DNA of 64,000 nt from Robertmurraya korlensis (GTDB lineage Bacteria; Bacillota; Bacilli; Bacillales; Cytobacillaceae). Positions within the stretch are counted from its first letter, which is position 1, and every line of letters starts with the position of its first letter. The notes under the pieces are model-generated. The model was not told the DNA's origin. It searched no databases and saw only the letters and a program-made list of their open reading frames with translations. This document shows positions 61,652 through 64,000 of this stretch, in pieces. The position numbers and the translations under genes were made by a program. The stretch is from assembly GCF_023715225.1 (NCBI RefSeq), contig NZ_JAMBNS010000008.1:124001-188000 (forward strand), read 5' to 3'.

Positions 61652-63862
61652 TTAGTATATTCTAAAATACTCAACTACTCCATCAGAGATAGCCTTTGCT
61701 AATTTTTGTTGATAAGAGCTTGTCACTAATTTTTGACGTTCGTTTGTATTGTTAATGAATCCAAGTTCAATCAAAGTGGCAGGCATAGCGGCTTCACGAA
61801 TAACTGAGAACGCACTGCCATCTGTTCCACGATCATTTGCACCGGTATATTGAATCATATTATCTTGAATCAAATTAGTAAGAGTTACACTCTTTTTAAT
61901 CCTGTCACTGTTATTATGCATATCTTCATTAATTTTTGAAGGATAATCAGGATTGTATTCATAAAAGTAAGACTCAATACCATTAGCAGAAGTTGTTCCA
62001 GATCCTGTAGAGTTTACATGAATACTAATAAATAGATCTGCTTTTAGATCATTAGCCTTTTGTGAGCGATCTAATAGAGATACATAAGTATCGTCAGAAC
62101 GTGACATGTAAACTTTATACCCTTGAGCAACGAGTAAAGCTTTAGCTTTATTCGCAACAGCTAGGTTTATGTTTGCTTCTTGATATCCACCAGCTACTGC
62201 ACCAGGGTCATTGCCCCCGTGTCCAGGGTCTAAAAATACCTTCAATGGTTCTTTAAACGCTTGTGTAGCAGATACTGAAACACTTTGACCTTTAAGTACC
62301 AATTTAATTTCTATTGCTTCTAATCTTTTTCCAAGGCCTTCCGTGCCGGCTTTCATTCCATTTTTAGCCCAGCCTAACCAACCGAAAGTCTGGGAGTGGA
62401 CACGATAATAAACATCATAATACTTTGCTATGTCGCCAGTTAAATTAATCTTAATGGCTTCCAATCGCTTTGCTTGACCAGAAGTTCCAGAAACTTGCCC
62501 GTTAGATACTTCATTTATCCACCCATAAGATTGTACATGGGTTGAATAAGTAATACCGCCACTGTAAGGGAGGTTTTCTAAATTAATTTTTATGGCTTCA
62601 AGTCGTTTAGCCTGTCCTGAAGTTCCACTCATTGCACCATCTTTGACAGGTTGTAACCATCCGTATGTTTGAACATGGGTAGTATAAACTACTGAAGTTG
62701 GTGTTATATAACGTCTTTCGGAGGAACCAGGTGCCTGTTCTCCCTTTTTAACAAGCACGATTTCTATAGCTTCAAGTCGCTTAGCAAGGCCAGAGGTACC
62801 AGATGATTCTCCATTTTTAGCCCAACCTAACCAACCAAAGGTTTGTGCATGAACACGATAATACACATCATAATGGGTTGCCATTTCTCCTGTTAATTTT
62901 ATTTGAATAGCCTCAACCCGTTTGCCTTCTCCAGTTGTGCCACTAATACTACCCGCAGGTACATTAGACATCCAACCATACTTTTGAACATGCGTTGTAT
63001 AGGTTAATCCTCCAGAATAAGGAGTATTTTCTAAGGAGATTTTAATTGCTTCTAACCGTTTTGCTTCGCCTTCAGTACCAGAAAGAGCACCATCTCTTAC
63101 AGCTTCTTGCCACCCAATTTTTTGTATATGGGTTGAATATGTTATTGATGGTACTTTGTTTGCTACAGTTGTGGTAGTAGCCGGGGTACTAGATTTACTG
63201 AATCTTGTAAGTGGCTGAACTTCCTTTATACTTTTTGTTGTTGGAGTAGCTTTTACCTCACTAACTGCATTAGATTCTATAGTTGTTGTATCTTTAACAA
63301 TATTTAAAGAATCATATTTTTCCTTTGTAATAACAAGCTTTTCACCACTTTGTCCGGATGAGTAATAAATTAGACCTTTATTTTCAATGACAGTATCATA
63401 TTCATCAACCGTTTTAACTTCTTCGATGGAAGTTCCATTGTTGTTTTGTACGACGATAGTGGATGAGTCCGTTAATTCTTGAGTGGTCACTATCTCGGAT
63501 TTAAATATATCAGCAACAATTATTCTATAGTTGATAATTTCTGTCTCATTTAAAGGCAACTCATTAAGTTCTTCGTTTACTTTCAGTGTGATGTCTTCTG
63601 TGGAATTTGAAGAATCAACAGAGGTTATATTCCCATTAACTGTTGTCTTTGAATCATCTGCCCAACCAGTTAATTTCAAGGTAATATTCCCATTCACTAT
63701 TACTTCTTTTTCTTCTCCATTATATTGAATGAAAAAGTAACTCGAGTCCTTTTGATAGTTATCTGTATTAGGACTTTCAAGAGCATAAACAAGGGTTCCA
63801 TTTGTAGAGAATATGAAACCTATTAAAAGTGTCCAAAATAAAAATAAAGCTTTTCCCTTCAT
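61652..63862 (-). CDS. Secreted N-acetylmuramoyl-L-alanine amidase with six ChW domains
   Basis: 736 residues. Signal peptide (to about residue 28), an N-terminal domain (about 33-190; SSYFFIQYNGEEKEV, LTGWADDSKTTV) paralogous to that of the 34025 glucosaminidase, six ChW domains in two triplets (about 238-530), and an amidase_3 domain (about 555-736). Zinc ligands and catalytic Glu are visible in VFLDPGHGGNDPG, YQEANINLAVA, FISIHVNST and ATLIELGFINN. It cuts the MurNAc-L-Ala bond. ATG 63862 has GGGGAG upstream; the ATG at 63868 abuts that site. Confidence 0.9.
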   Translation of the reverse strand: MKGKALFLFWTLLIGFIFSTNGTLVYALESPNTDNYQKDSSYFFIQYNGEEKEVIVNGNITLKLTGWADDSKTTVNGNITSVDSSNSTEDITLKVNEELNELPLNETEIINYRIIVADIFKSEIVTTQELTDSSTIVVQNNNGTSIEEVKTVDEYDTVIENKGLIYYSSGQSGEKLVITKEKYDSLNIVKDTTTIESNAVSEVKATPTTKSIKEVQPLTRFSKSSTPATTTTVANKVPSITYSTHIQKIGWQEAVRDGALSGTEGEAKRLEAIKISLENTPYSGGLTYTTHVQKYGWMSNVPAGSISGTTGEGKRVEAIQIKLTGEMATHYDVYYRVHAQTFGWLGWAKNGESSGTSGLAKRLEAIEIVLVKKGEQAPGSSERRYITPTSVVYTTHVQTYGWLQPVKDGAMSGTSGQAKRLEAIKINLENLPYSGGITYSTHVQSYGWINEVSNGQVSGTSGQAKRLEAIKINLTGDIAKYYDVYYRVHSQTFGWLGWAKNGMKAGTEGLGKRLEAIEIKLVLKGQSVSVSATQAFKEPLKVFLDPGHGGNDPGAVAGGYQEANINLAVANKAKALLVAQGYKVYMSRSDDTYVSLLDRSQKANDLKADLFISIHVNSTGSGTTSANGIESYFYEYNPDYPSKINEDMHNNSDRIKKSVTLTNLIQDNMIQYTGANDRGTDGSAFSVIREAAMPATLIELGFINNTNERQKLVTSSYQQKLAKAISDGVVEYFRIY

Positions 63863-64000
63863 ATCCATCTCCCCGTCAGAATTTTAACAGTATAACTATG
63901 TTAGTCTAGCATAAAAAATGAGGAGGTAGATTAATAACTTGAAATTTTTATACAAAAAATAACAAATTCCGCAGAATTACATGACTACTATGAATATAAG
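63863..64000. other. Upstream region of the ChW amidase gene, right edge
   Basis: An AT-rich stretch with no further gene identified; it must hold the amidase promoter (minus strand), which I could not assign with confidence. Confidence 0.3.

Overview
The window is a chromosomal segment of a Gram-positive, endospore-forming, flagellated member of the Bacillaceae. The evidence is low-GC DNA, strong AGGAGG ribosome sites, frequent TTG and GTG starts, and a backbone whose gene order matches the Bacillus subtilis murAA-spoIID-spoIIQ and spoIIID-mbl-flhO-flhP-fabZ-ywpF-ssbB regions. No tRNA, rRNA, CRISPR array or prophage was seen.

Layout. 1-162 is the end of murA. 390-2831 holds spoIID, a VanZ-like gene and spoIIQ, with recognisable SigE and SigF promoters and a perfect SpoIIID site inside the spoIID promoter. 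3054-5284 is a gamma-glutamyltransferase / pyroglutamyl-peptidase operon. 5901-10483 is a Na+/solute symporter operon (small subunit, large subunit with an EF-hand-like loop, cNMP/CBS/DUF294 regulator, DnaQ-like exonuclease). 10514-19672 is the sporulation/shape/flagellum/fatty-acid/SSB backbone. 19859-22036 holds lrgAB-like genes and a LytR-CpsA-Psr ligase. 22242-26682 is ywqB-ywqA (SWIM protein and SNF2 helicase).

26978-43294 is a carbohydrate locus: a CUT1 ABC transporter, a YesMN-type two-component system, and a ThuA / two Gfo-Idh-MocA / isomerase-epimerase / GH13 operon. Both operons carry the same 45-bp upstream element, so they are probably one regulon. Inserted in it is a 9x ChW-domain glucosaminidase. 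46900-57318 has an orphan PTS EIIC, a 2456-residue surface amylopullulanase ending in LPNTA, and a class D sortase that probably anchors it. 57395-63862 holds a secreted protein, an ECF sigma/anti-sigma pair, a PH-domain protein, small ORFs and a second ChW protein, an amidase paralogous at its N terminus to the glucosaminidase.

The most unusual feature is a family of REP-like intergenic hairpins: 15 exact copies of a 13-nt near-palindrome in seven intergenic blocks, adjacent cores usually 48 bp apart, with the loop found in both orientations between constant flanks. A REP-associated tyrosine transposase (RAYT) gene lies at 43593. It overlaps comM, which overlaps dprA, making a three-gene operon for single-stranded DNA and homologous recombination functions, with one REP block on each side. 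A RAYT-ComM-DprA cassette bracketed by its presumed substrate repeats is the best candidate here for an undescribed system.
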